This document shows positions 1 through 6,290 of a DNA stretch of 6,986 bases, piece after piece. A program made the position numbers and the translations under genes. Origin of the DNA: Acidobacteriota bacterium (GTDB taxonomy: Bacteria > Acidobacteriota > Terriglobia > Acidoferrales > UBA7541); contig JAFAZL010000495.1 in the NCBI GenBank assembly GCA_019239815.1, positions 1 to 6,986 of the forward strand. Reading direction: 5' to 3'. The notes beneath the pieces were generated by a model. The model was not told where the DNA came from, did not search any database, and saw only the letters and a list, made by a program, of their open reading frames with translations. How positions within the stretch are numbered: the stretch's first letter is position 1; each line of letters opens with the position of its first letter.

Positions 1-1590
1 GCACTCTATTCCGAACGGGTGATTCGGGAATATTGGCTGAAACCATTCGAAGCCGCGGTGAAAGAAGCACACGTCGCTACCGTGATGCCCTCTTACAACG
101 AAATCGACGGCATCCCCAACCACAGCAACAAACACTTGTTGATTGACGTGCTACGAGGGGAATGGGGGTTCGCCGGCCTCATCACATCCGACTATTTCGG
201 CCCGCAAGAGCTCCGCACCGTCCATCACATCGTCGCCAATCAAGAAGAAGCAGCTCGCTTGGCGTTCGAAGCCGGCGTCGACGTCGAGCTTCCGTTCAAT
301 CAAACGTACGGCACGCTCGTCGAACAGGTGAGAGCCGGCAAAATCTCCGAAGCTGCGATCAACGAATCCGTCACACGCATGCTCCGCGCAAAATTCCTGG
401 CTGGCATGTTCGAAGATCCGAATTCGAACGCCGACTACGCCGACAAAATTACGAACAGCCCCGAGCATCAGGCGCTGGCGCTGAAAGCGGCGCACGAATC
501 GATCATCCTGCTGAAAAACGACAACAATCTGCTCCCGCTATCAAAAGGAAAATACAAGCGCATCGCAGTGATCGGCCCCAACGCCGCCGAAATTCATCTC
601 GGCGGCTACAGCAACCAACCCGGCCGAGGTGTGAGCTTCCTGCAAGCGATCAAAACGAAAGTCGGACGCTCGTCAGAAGTTCTCTATTCTCTCGGAAGCA
701 AAATTACCGAGACCGATCCCGACTGGGACGCCGACAAAGTCGTCCTCGGCGACCCCGCGCTCAACGCCAAGCGCATCGATGAAGCCGCCAAAGTCGCCGC
801 GAAAGCCGACATCGTATTGCTGGCGCTCGGCGGCAACGAGCAAACCTCACGCGAAGCCTGGGCCGTAAACCACCCCGGAGATCGTACCAATCTCGATCTA
901 TATGGAAATCAAGACGACTTGGTGAAAGCGATTCTCGCCACCGGCAAGCCGACCGTCGTGTTCCTGCAACACGGCAGCCCCAACACGATCAACTACATCG
1001 CCGAGCACGTGCCCGCGGTCCTCGACGGCTGGTATCTCGGCCAGGAAGGCGGCACCGCCATCGCCGACGTGATCTTCGGCGACTACAATCCCGGCGCAAA
1101 ATTGCCGGTCACGATTCCGCGCTCGGTCGGCCAACTTCCCGTCTACTACTACCAAAAGCCATCCGGCAAACGCGAATACCTCGACAGCAGCACGCTCCCG
1201 CTTTTCCCTTTCGGCTGGGGACTCAGCTACGCGACCTTTAAATATTCGAACGTCCGTGCAACGCCCGATTCGATCGGCCCGCAGGGCCGCACGACCGTGA
1301 CCGCCGATGTCACCAACACCGGTTCGGTCCGTGGCGACGAAACCGCGCAACTTTACATTCGCGACGAGATCAGTTCCGTCACGCGCCCGGTCAAAGAGTT
1401 GCGCGGATTCCACCGCATCTCGCTGAATCCAGGCGAGACGAAAACGGTTGAATTCACGCTTGGCCCCGACGAACTGTCTTTCCTAAATCGCGACATGCAC
1501 CGCGTCGTCGAGCCCGGGACTTTCACGCTGTTGGTCGGCGGCAACTCCGTGGACGTAACAACAGCAAAGCTAGAAGTCGTGGCTCGCTAA
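1..1590 (+). CDS. Glycoside hydrolase family 3 (beta-glucosidase/beta-xylosidase-like), C-terminal part
   Basis: The enzyme hydrolyses beta-glycosidic bonds at the non-reducing end of oligosaccharides, with retention of configuration. The frame is open from base 1 and reaches a TAA at 1588-1590, giving 529 residues; the GTG at 19 is an internal Val, not a start. Full-length members with this layout have roughly 750-850 residues, so most of the N-terminal barrel and the signal peptide lie outside. Visible in order: the barrel end with MPSYNEIDGIP and WGFAGLITSDY, whose Asp (codon 190-192) fits the GH3 nucleophile; the alpha/beta sandwich from about 560 (IAVIGPNAA), where Glu 853-855 in TSREAW, ahead of GDRTNLDL, is the best acid/base candidate; the block PGAKLPVTIPRS and FPFGWGLSY; and a fibronectin-III-like C-terminal domain (about 1230-1560) with VTNTGSVRGDETAQLYI. 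Substrate (glucoside or xyloside) cannot be decided. The downstream neighbour is convergent. Confidence 0.95.
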   Translation, partial: ALYSERVIREYWLKPFEAAVKEAHVATVMPSYNEIDGIPNHSNKHLLIDVLRGEWGFAGLITSDYFGPQELRTVHHIVANQEEAARLAFEAGVDVELPFNQTYGTLVEQVRAGKISEAAINESVTRMLRAKFLAGMFEDPNSNADYADKITNSPEHQALALKAAHESIILLKNDNNLLPLSKGKYKRIAVIGPNAAEIHLGGYSNQPGRGVSFLQAIKTKVGRSSEVLYSLGSKITETDPDWDADKVVLGDPALNAKRIDEAAKVAAKADIVLLALGGNEQTSREAWAVNHPGDRTNLDLYGNQDDLVKAILATGKPTVVFLQHGSPNTINYIAEHVPAVLDGWYLGQEGGTAIADVIFGDYNPGAKLPVTIPRSVGQLPVYYYQKPSGKREYLDSSTLPLFPFGWGLSYATFKYSNVRATPDSIGPQGRTTVTADVTNTGSVRGDETAQLYIRDEISSVTRPVKELRGFHRISLNPGETKTVEFTLGPDELSFLNRDMHRVVEPGTFTLLVGGNSVDVTTAKLEVVAR

Positions 1591-1614
1591 TTCGCGATCC
1601 CTGAACATCCCTTT

Positions 1615-1644
1615 TTGTGGGGCGGGCTTTAGCCCGCCCCACAA
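1615..1644. repeat. GC-rich palindrome, REP-like, between convergent genes
   Basis: The arms 1615-1628 and 1631-1644 are exact reverse complements (14 bp, core GGGGCGGGCT / AGCCCGCCCC); as RNA the likely form is a 13-bp stem with loop TTTA. It sits 24 bp after the GH3 stop and 10 bp from the stop of the opposing small gene. It is not a textbook intrinsic terminator: the + strand continues CTGGACGG, and the - strand transcript continues with an A tract rather than a U tract. The sequence resembles short palindromes scattered through acidobacterial intergenic DNA, so an interspersed REP-like element that also limits convergent read-through is my reading. Only one copy is present here. Confidence 0.6.
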
Positions 1645-1654
1645 CTGGACGGCG

Positions 1655-1975
1655 TTACTTAAACCGGATCGCGCTGAACTCCGCTCGAATAAATTCTTTC
1701 ACTCCATCTTGGCCGGTGATCAGTAAAATCAGTGATCCAGCCTGCTCGCTGGCCGTCAGCGTAAAAAACGGACAGCATTTCTGCTCAAATGCGATCCACT
1801 CCACCAATTCCTCTGGCGCAATCGCTCCGTCTCGCAAACGCAAGCCATACCCATCGGCGAGCTCTGCCACCGAAATAACTCCCGTCTCCAGCTTCGAACG
1901 CAAAATCTCATAGCGACCGCGCTCCTCGCGCGTCATCGCATTCATGTTGCAGCAAAATCCGCCGTCTTCTGCCAT
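1655..1975 (-). CDS. Small cysteine-pair protein, function unknown
   Basis: This is a 106-residue soluble protein with no signal peptide or membrane segment. It has two Cys-Cys pairs: C8-C9 in GFCCNMNAM, followed by TREERGRY, and C67-C68 in FEQKCCPFFTL. Between them lie an acidic helix-like stretch and VAELADGYGLRL; the end reads LLITGQDGVKEFIRAEF. I have an impression of similar small proteins (CC near the N-terminus, then WI.xE.xCCPF, then TG..GVKEF) occurring near heavy-metal or mercury genes, but cannot verify it, and no metal gene is visible here. Paired vicinal cysteines suit soft-metal or redox chemistry; that is inference. The ATG at 1973-1975 is preceded by AGGAG (complement of 1980-1984) four bases away, which supports this start. 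The + strand frame across 1617-1913 is a shadow of this gene. It faces GH3 convergently and is divergent from the VWFA gene. Confidence 0.8.
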   Translation of the reverse strand: MAEDGGFCCNMNAMTREERGRYEILRSKLETGVISVAELADGYGLRLRDGAIAPEELVEWIAFEQKCCPFFTLTASEQAGSLILLITGQDGVKEFIRAEFSAIRFK

Positions 1976-1979
1976 ATCA

Positions 1980-1984
1980 CTCCT
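1980..1984 (-). promoter_or_regulatory. Ribosome binding site of the small cysteine-pair gene
   Basis: On the - strand the sequence reads CAGGAGTGATATG. The AGGAG core lies four bases before the start codon and decides the ATG at 1973-1975 over the internal Met codons (residues 11 and 14). Confidence 0.7.
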
Positions 1985-2018
1985 GAACCTTCTCCGACTG
2001 GCGACCTACGGGGCCACG

Positions 2019-2048
2019 TTTTCCCCGAATTCCGCGTCTGAGTATAAT
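2019..2048 (+). promoter_or_regulatory. Candidate sigma-70-type promoter of the VWFA-related gene
   Basis: A perfect -10 hexamer TATAAT is at 2043-2048. A weak -35 candidate, TTTTCC at 2019-2024, matches 3 of 6 consensus bases with an 18-base spacer. Transcription would begin near 2055, downstream of the ATG at 2051, which argues that translation starts at the next in-frame ATG, 2072. Confidence 0.5.
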
Positions 2049-2067
2049 CAATGCTCCCGGGGTTCAA
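2041..2067 (-). promoter_or_regulatory. Candidate overlapping divergent promoter for the small cysteine-pair gene
   Basis: Read on the - strand, TATACT (complement of 2041-2046, 5 of 6 consensus bases) follows TTGAAC (complement of 2062-2067, 4 of 6) with a 15-base spacer, shorter than the ideal 17. It overlaps the + strand TATAAT almost completely, so the two promoters could compete for polymerase. The untranslated leader would be about 60 bases. The call rests on sequence match alone. Confidence 0.3.
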
Positions 2068-2071
2068 GGTC

Positions 2072-3160
2072 ATGCTACGCCGCTTCTTCATCGTGTTCTT
2101 CGCCGCGAGCTGCCTGTTTGCCCAGTCGGCGCCGGCGCCGAACCCCGCGTCCAGTCCCGCTGCCGCAACTCCCTCGCCCTCAATGCCCCAATCCGATGCC
2201 CAAAATAAAATCTCGGTAAACTCCGACCTCGTAGTCCTTCCTGTCACCGTGAAAAACCAACTCGGCGACCTCGTCCCCGATCTCAGCGAATCCGAATTCC
2301 GCATCTTCGACGATGACGTCGAGCAATCGATCGACGTCTTCACCGAAGAAGCGTTCCCGCTCTCGCTGGTCGTGCTCATCGATGACGATCTAAAATCCAA
2401 AGACGCCGCGCAGATGGCACCCACCCTCAAAGCCATCACCGCGGGCATCAGCGCCAACGACGAAGTTATTGTCTGCCGCTTTGATCTTGAGTTTTATCCC
2501 GGCGAGCATTTCACCAGCGACCTCGACAAAATCTGGGCTGATCTTGTGCGCATTCAGGATCGCAGCGCCCCGAGCAAGTTCGTCCCGCCGCCTTATGTCG
2601 GCTCCCCTTCCGACCACGCACTAACCGTCGGCGAGCCCGCGATGAGAGTGCCGCTCAAAACGGGCGCGCGCCCGACCAAAGCTCTTGATGACGCCGTCCA
2701 TTCCGCCGCCGAACTGCTTCACGATCGTGGCCTCGCGCGGCGCAAAATCATTCTCATCGTTTCCGATGGAGTGAACGGCCCGCAGTTCAATCGCTTCACA
2801 TACCAAGATTCGCTTCAGGCCCTGCTTCACGACAATATTTCTGTTTACAGCCTGGCTGTGGGCAACAGTCTCACCAAAGGAAAATTTCAGCGCCTCACCA
2901 GTTATTCGAACGACTCCGGCGGTGATATCTACTACGCTGGTAGCAGCGAAAAAATCGAAAAACTCTACGCACAAATCACGGAAGAGGCGCGTCACGAATA
3001 CACGCTTGCATATGTGCCGCGAGCCATCCATGCTGCTGATCCGTACCACAAAGTTGAGGTCCGCGTGACCCGCCCAGCCGTTACTGTTAAGACGCGCCAG
3101 GGTTACTATGCCGGGCTGCCCGCCGCGCGCGTGGAAGTGAGTCCAGATCACAGTCGCTAG
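2072..3160 (+). CDS. Secreted VWFA-related protein, acidobacterial type
   Basis: The protein has 362 residues from the chosen ATG. An in-frame ATG at 2051 would add seven residues, but it lies upstream of the start site predicted from TATAAT (2043-2048) and would place MLPGFKV before the signal peptide. A GGGG at 2059-2062 is a weak ribosome site for 2072. The signal peptide is MLRRFFIVFFAASCLFAQ, cleaved around residues 17-20; AASC is only a poor lipobox. An Ala/Pro/Ser-rich linker follows (about 20-42), then the conserved acidobacterial block (about 48-85: DLVVLPVTVKNQLGDLVPDL, FRIFDDDVEQ) and the von Willebrand A fold (about 97-275: LSLVVLIDDD, KIILIVSDG). The closing strand ends in TRQGYYAG (about 342-348). 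The usual MIDAS D-x-S-x-S is D-D-D-L-K (codons 2381-2395), with Asp and Lys replacing both Ser, so metal-dependent adhesion is doubtful. The role is unknown; an extracytoplasmic binding protein is likely. No clear terminator follows. Confidence 0.88.
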   Translation: MLRRFFIVFFAASCLFAQSAPAPNPASSPAAATPSPSMPQSDAQNKISVNSDLVVLPVTVKNQLGDLVPDLSESEFRIFDDDVEQSIDVFTEEAFPLSLVVLIDDDLKSKDAAQMAPTLKAITAGISANDEVIVCRFDLEFYPGEHFTSDLDKIWADLVRIQDRSAPSKFVPPPYVGSPSDHALTVGEPAMRVPLKTGARPTKALDDAVHSAAELLHDRGLARRKIILIVSDGVNGPQFNRFTYQDSLQALLHDNISVYSLAVGNSLTKGKFQRLTSYSNDSGGDIYYAGSSEKIEKLYAQITEEARHEYTLAYVPRAIHAADPYHKVEVRVTRPAVTVKTRQGYYAGLPAARVEVSPDHSR

Positions 3161-3211
3161 CAACAACTCCTTATTCCTCAATTAGTTAACTCTCATCTGC
3201 GTTTCGCCTGT

Positions 3212-3228
3212 CCCTAGGGGTAATTACC
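3212..3228. promoter_or_regulatory. Overlapping palindromes, candidate operator
   Basis: CCCTAGGG (3212-3219) and GGTAATTACC (3219-3228) are each perfect palindromes and share one base. A GTAATT half recurs at 3254-3259, 34 bases downstream of the one at 3220-3225. The position just upstream of the weak candidate promoter suits a dimeric regulator site. No regulator gene is in the window, so the binding protein is unknown. Confidence 0.35.
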
Positions 3229-3475
3229 AAGCTAAGCACGATAGACGGCAAAAGTAATTGCGCCTATGAGTACTGAACCCTACTCTGCTCCTGCATTACC
3301 ACGGGTGTCGCGCGGAATCTCCTCGCTGCTCAAATTTCCGCGGCATTTCACCGCACGCTCGCGCGGTGGCTCCGGTGGGGAATGTCAGCCGCCAAAGGGC
3401 GGGAAAGATTCGGTTGAATTCGTCGCAGCAACCAGCACTCATCCGCAAGGATTCCTGGAAATGCCGCGCCGTCTT

Positions 3476-3481
3476 AAGGAG
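3476..3481 (+). promoter_or_regulatory. Ribosome binding site that fixes the kelch lipoprotein start
   Basis: AAGGAG lies nine bases before the ATG at 3491, and a lipoprotein signal sequence follows directly. I see no comparable ribosome site before the upstream in-frame ATG at 3266, so 3491 is the start. Confidence 0.8.
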
Positions 3482-3490
3482 CACGACATT

Positions 3491-6214
3491 ATGAAGTCTG
3501 GGCTGAAATCGATTTTCGGATTGCAATTGCTTGCTGCCGCGGTAGCTGTGGCGGGGTGCAGCGGCTTGCCAGCGAGTTCCACGTCGAACGGCGGGTCCGG
3601 CTCGGGCTCGGGATTTACAATCGGCGGCAGCGTCACCGGTCTGTCCGGCACTGGCCTCGTGCTCCAGGATAACGGCAAAGACAACCTGACGATCACCAAG
3701 TCGGGTCCGTTTGTGTTCCCGTCAGGCATCACGAGCGGCGGCGCCTACGCCGTCACCGTTGCGACCCAGCCGACCAATCCCGCGCAGAGCTGCGCAGTTA
3801 CCGGCGGATCGGGCACGGCATCAGCCAACGTGACTTCCGTCAACATCACCTGTACAACCGCGGCAAGCAATGCACAGATCGGCGTCACAGTTACCGGCCT
3901 CACCGGCACGGGTCTCGTGCTTCAGGATAACGGCGGCGACAGCCTCACGATCACCGCAAACGGTTCCTACAATTTCAAGACGACGGTGAACGGCGCGTAT
4001 GCGGTCACAGTCCTGACGCAGCCGACGAGCCCCAACCAACTTTGCACGGTCACAGGTGGTTCCGGCATCGCGACGGCGAACGTCACTGGCATCCCGGTTG
4101 CCTGCGTCAATAGCTTCACCATTGGTGGAAACATCAGCGGACTTGTCGGCACCGGTCTGGTCCTTCAGGACAACGGCGGCGACAACCTCACGCCGACCGG
4201 CAACGGCGCATTCACTTTCAAGACGCAACTTCCAACGGGTACTGCGTATGCAGCTACGGTCTCCACGCAACCCACCAGCCCTGCGCAAACCTGCACCGTT
4301 CAGACGGGCACTGGCTCCGGCACGGCGACCGCAAACGTCACAAGCATTGTCGTAAATTGCGCGGCGGTAACCTTTACGGTTGGCGGTCAGGTTGTCGGCC
4401 TTGCCGGTAAGACGCCGACGCCGCCGAGCCAAATCAATTTGCCGCTGACCGACAACAGCTTCCAGATCCAGAACAACCTGGGCAACACGCTCAACATTAG
4501 CCAAAACGGGCCATTCCAGTTCGCAACCCAGGAAGCCCTCAACGACGGGTATGAAATCTCTGTCTTTCACGCACCGAGCAGCCAGAACAACGGCTGCACG
4601 CTTTGGGGCTATAAAGGCGTCGTCACGGCGAATGTGACGAACATCGTGGTCGATTGCGGCCACAATGACTGGACTTGGATTGATGGTGGCAAGACGGCAG
4701 GTTTCGACGGGACGCCGCAATATGGCCAGTTTCCGACGAGCGCGCCAACACCAACAACTCCAACTCCCAACCCTCTGACCAACACGCCCGGCACACGATA
4801 CGGTGCAGCCGGATGGACGGACAGCTCTGGCAACATGTTCCTATTCGGCGGCGACGGTTTCGAATTGACGGGCGCTACGTCACCCACCGTACACAACGCT
4901 CCCATGAACGATATGTGGGTTTGCGTGGCCTTCATAGATGGCTGCCAGTGGCAACTCATCGGTGGCTATGACACGACGACCGTGGGAATGACGACGCGGG
5001 GTGCAATCGTCCAGGCGAATGCCCAAAGCGAAGGCCAAGGCGGCGTCTACAGTGGACTGAACCAGGTCCCTGGTGCCCGGCTCGGCTCTGCCACGTGGAA
5101 GGACACGAGTGGAAACTTCTGGCTCTTCGGTGGATCAGATGCCGGTCACCGTTTTCTGAACGATTTCTGGATGTACAACACTGCCGGCCTGAACGCGTCC
5201 GACTACACGACGACTGAAGGAACCTGGTCGGTGGTCAGCGGCACCGCTGCTGAGGATCAGGCAGGCGTTTACACCGGCGGCACTCTCGTTCCGGGTGCAC
5301 GCACGAACGCCGTTTCTTGGACCGATGCGTCTGGGAACTTCTGGCTTTTTGGCGGTTACGGTTATGACGGCAGCGGCAACTCGGGATTCCTAAATGACCT
5401 GTGGGAATATACCAGCGGAGCGTGGGTTTGGGTTTCCGGCGGCACCACCAACGTACGCAACCAAGATGGTAACTACGGCACGCAGGGCACCGCCGCATCT
5501 ACAAACATGCCGGGCGGCCGTCAGGAAGCCGTCGGCTGGGCCGACGCTAACGGCAATCTCTGGCTCTTTGGCGGTGAGGGACTAGATTCGGTAGGTACCG
5601 GCGGCACTATCAATCCCGGAATCCTGAATGATCTCTGGTTGTATAACATCGCAGCCAACCAATGGACCTGGGTAGCCGGATCAAAGATTGCAAATCAGAC
5701 TGGAAGCTATCCATCTCAGCCGGTCGTAGGCTCGGCGGCGACGCAGATCGCGGCGGGAACGTGCGGACTCGCCGTTGGAGACGCGCCACTTTCCTGCTCA
5801 CCGATCTCGCTCACTGGAGCTTTCCCTGGTTCACGATGGGCAGCAAGCGGTTGGATCGACACTAACGGCAGCCTTTGGCTGTTTGGCGGTTGGGGGCTCG
5901 ATTCTACCGGCACGAACGGAAATGGCGCCCTCAACGACCTTTGGGTTTACACTCCGAATTCAACGCCGGGACAACTCGGCACTTGGGCCTGGGTGAAAGG
6001 GTCGAACACCGGCGCGCAGCTCGGTGCGTATGGTGACGAAACCTATGCCTGGAAGACTCACTATACCGACACGCCGGGCGGTCGCAGCAACGCCACCGCT
6101 TGGGTGGATGGAAAGGGTCAATTCTGGCTGTTTGGCGGATTGGGTTACGACTCCACCGGCACGAACGGCATAGGTCACCTCGACGATATGTGGCGCTACG
6201 TCCCGTATAAATGA
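3491..6214 (+). CDS. Surface lipoprotein with four Cys-paired beta repeats and a six-repeat kelch propeller
   Basis: The 907-residue product starts with a lipoprotein signal peptide: MKSGLKSIFG, a hydrophobic run, then lipobox VAGC with the lipidated Cys at residue 23. A Gly/Ser linker follows (about 25-41). Residues about 42-389 hold four repeats of roughly 80-95 residues with the pattern FTIGG.V.GL.GTGLVLQDNGGDNLT, a YAVTV.TQPT strand and a Cys near each end of the second half. Residues about 393-907 are a kelch domain with six copies of PG.R...W.D..G.FWLFGG...LNDLW.Y, separated by W.WV.GS and Q.G.Y. Each kelch copy keeps the Gly-Gly doublet and the later Trp, so one beta-propeller is expected. 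The strand NDWTWIDGG before the first repeat would complete the last blade. Kelch domains here probably bind a ligand or partner outside the cell; no galactose-oxidase-like catalytic Cys/Tyr can be assigned. Transcription probably ends at the hairpin at 6248-6290. The specific function is unknown. Confidence 0.88.
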   Translation: MKSGLKSIFGLQLLAAAVAVAGCSGLPASSTSNGGSGSGSGFTIGGSVTGLSGTGLVLQDNGKDNLTITKSGPFVFPSGITSGGAYAVTVATQPTNPAQSCAVTGGSGTASANVTSVNITCTTAASNAQIGVTVTGLTGTGLVLQDNGGDSLTITANGSYNFKTTVNGAYAVTVLTQPTSPNQLCTVTGGSGIATANVTGIPVACVNSFTIGGNISGLVGTGLVLQDNGGDNLTPTGNGAFTFKTQLPTGTAYAATVSTQPTSPAQTCTVQTGTGSGTATANVTSIVVNCAAVTFTVGGQVVGLAGKTPTPPSQINLPLTDNSFQIQNNLGNTLNISQNGPFQFATQEALNDGYEISVFHAPSSQNNGCTLWGYKGVVTANVTNIVVDCGHNDWTWIDGGKTAGFDGTPQYGQFPTSAPTPTTPTPNPLTNTPGTRYGAAGWTDSSGNMFLFGGDGFELTGATSPTVHNAPMNDMWVCVAFIDGCQWQLIGGYDTTTVGMTTRGAIVQANAQSEGQGGVYSGLNQVPGARLGSATWKDTSGNFWLFGGSDAGHRFLNDFWMYNTAGLNASDYTTTEGTWSVVSGTAAEDQAGVYTGGTLVPGARTNAVSWTDASGNFWLFGGYGYDGSGNSGFLNDLWEYTSGAWVWVSGGTTNVRNQDGNYGTQGTAASTNMPGGRQEAVGWADANGNLWLFGGEGLDSVGTGGTINPGILNDLWLYNIAANQWTWVAGSKIANQTGSYPSQPVVGSAATQIAAGTCGLAVGDAPLSCSPISLTGAFPGSRWAASGWIDTNGSLWLFGGWGLDSTGTNGNGALNDLWVYTPNSTPGQLGTWAWVKGSNTGAQLGAYGDETYAWKTHYTDTPGGRSNATAWVDGKGQFWLFGGLGYDSTGTNGIGHLDDMWRYVPYK
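3614..4657 (+). repeat. Four tandem coding repeats with paired cysteines
   Basis: Copies lie at 3614-3853, 3872-4105, 4115-4360 and 4373-4657. Copies 1-3 share GTGLVLQDNG, a TQPT strand and N-V-T near the end; each has a Cys after the TQPT strand (QSC, QLC, QTC) and one at its end (ITC, VAC, VNC), suggesting one disulfide per repeat. Copy 4 is longer and diverged (GLAGKTPTPPSQINLPLTDN, then NNLGNTLNISQNGPFQF) but keeps both cysteines (GCTL, VVDC). At DNA level the LQDNG segments remain similar, for example CAGGATAACGGC in copies 1 and 2, so the array likely grew by duplication. An Ig-like or transthyretin-like beta fold is plausible but unproven. Confidence 0.8.
4787..6211 (+). repeat. Six kelch repeats (beta-propeller blades)
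   Basis: Repeat starts, taken at the PG.R motif, are 4787, 5069, 5291, 5510, 5825 and 6074. The first copy reads TPGTRYG and MFLFGG; the other five read FWLFGG or LWLFGG. The NDMW, NDFW, NDLW or DDMW motif follows each. Spacing is uneven (219 to 315 bases) because of loop insertions: copy 1 carries a Cys-containing insert (WVCVAFIDGCQW) and the loop between copies 4 and 5 also holds two cysteines (GTCGL, LSCSP). These extra pairs may form loop disulfides. Confidence 0.85.
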
Positions 6215-6247
6215 GACGGACCCGCTAACAATATCAACTTTATCGCG

Positions 6248-6290
6248 AACGCCGCGTCTTCAATCGAGGCCGCGGCGTTTCGCTTTTATT
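6248..6290 (+). terminator. Intrinsic terminator of the kelch lipoprotein gene
   Basis: AACGCCGCG (6248-6256) and CGCGGCGTT (6271-6279) form a 9-bp stem with a 14-base loop, beginning 34 bases after the stop codon. A T-rich tail (TTTCGCTTTTATT, 6278-6290) follows. CGA and TCG outside the stem can add three pairs across a one-base bulge. The tail is interrupted by CGC, so efficiency may be moderate. Confidence 0.75.

Larger units (their letters stand above)
3161..3490 (+). other. 330-bp intergenic/leader region upstream of the kelch lipoprotein gene
   Basis: No convincing gene is present. The downstream frame stays open back to an ATG at 3266, but the 75 extra residues are Arg/Ser/Pro-rich, resemble no family I know, and would bury the signal peptide. 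Contents: palindrome AGTTAACT (3184-3191); two overlapping palindromes (3212-3228, listed separately); a possible weak promoter TAGACG (3242-3247), 17 bases, TATGAG (3265-3270), each 4 of 6 to consensus; a potential hairpin CACCGC/GCGGTG (3349-3354 with 3363-3368); and a second, CCGCC/GGCGG with loop AAAG (3389-3393 with 3398-3402). The hairpins would lie in a long 5' untranslated leader. I could not match them to any riboswitch class known to me. Confidence 0.5.

Noticed and set aside
898..1413. 171-residue - strand frame inside the GH3 gene
   Set aside because: It lies wholly antisense to well-conserved GH3 motifs and looks like codon-bias shadow.
1615..1644. Intrinsic terminator call for the palindrome
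   Set aside because: Neither strand has a U tract directly after the stem; the T run lies before it on the + strand.
1617..1913. 98-residue + strand frame
   Set aside because: It begins inside the palindrome and runs antisense to the small Cys protein, which has a good ribosome site and conserved-looking motifs; this frame has neither.
1942..2457. 171-residue - strand frame across the divergent promoter region
   Set aside because: It overlaps the starts of two better supported genes, lacks a ribosome site, and is low-complexity Ser/Thr/Arg-rich.
3349..3403. Possible riboswitch in the kelch leader
   Set aside because: Two hairpins can be drawn, but I found no conserved core of the cobalamin, SAM or cyclic-di-GMP classes, so no class can be named.
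3614..4657. CRISPR array or DNA-level satellite
   Set aside because: The periodicity is about 240-285 bases, in frame and conserved at protein level, so these are protein domain repeats.
3821..4720. 299-residue - strand frame opposite the repeat region
   Set aside because: It is the complement of a repetitive GC-rich gene whose + strand frame has clear repeats and a signal peptide; the antisense product is Arg/Ala/Asp-rich with no recognisable domain.
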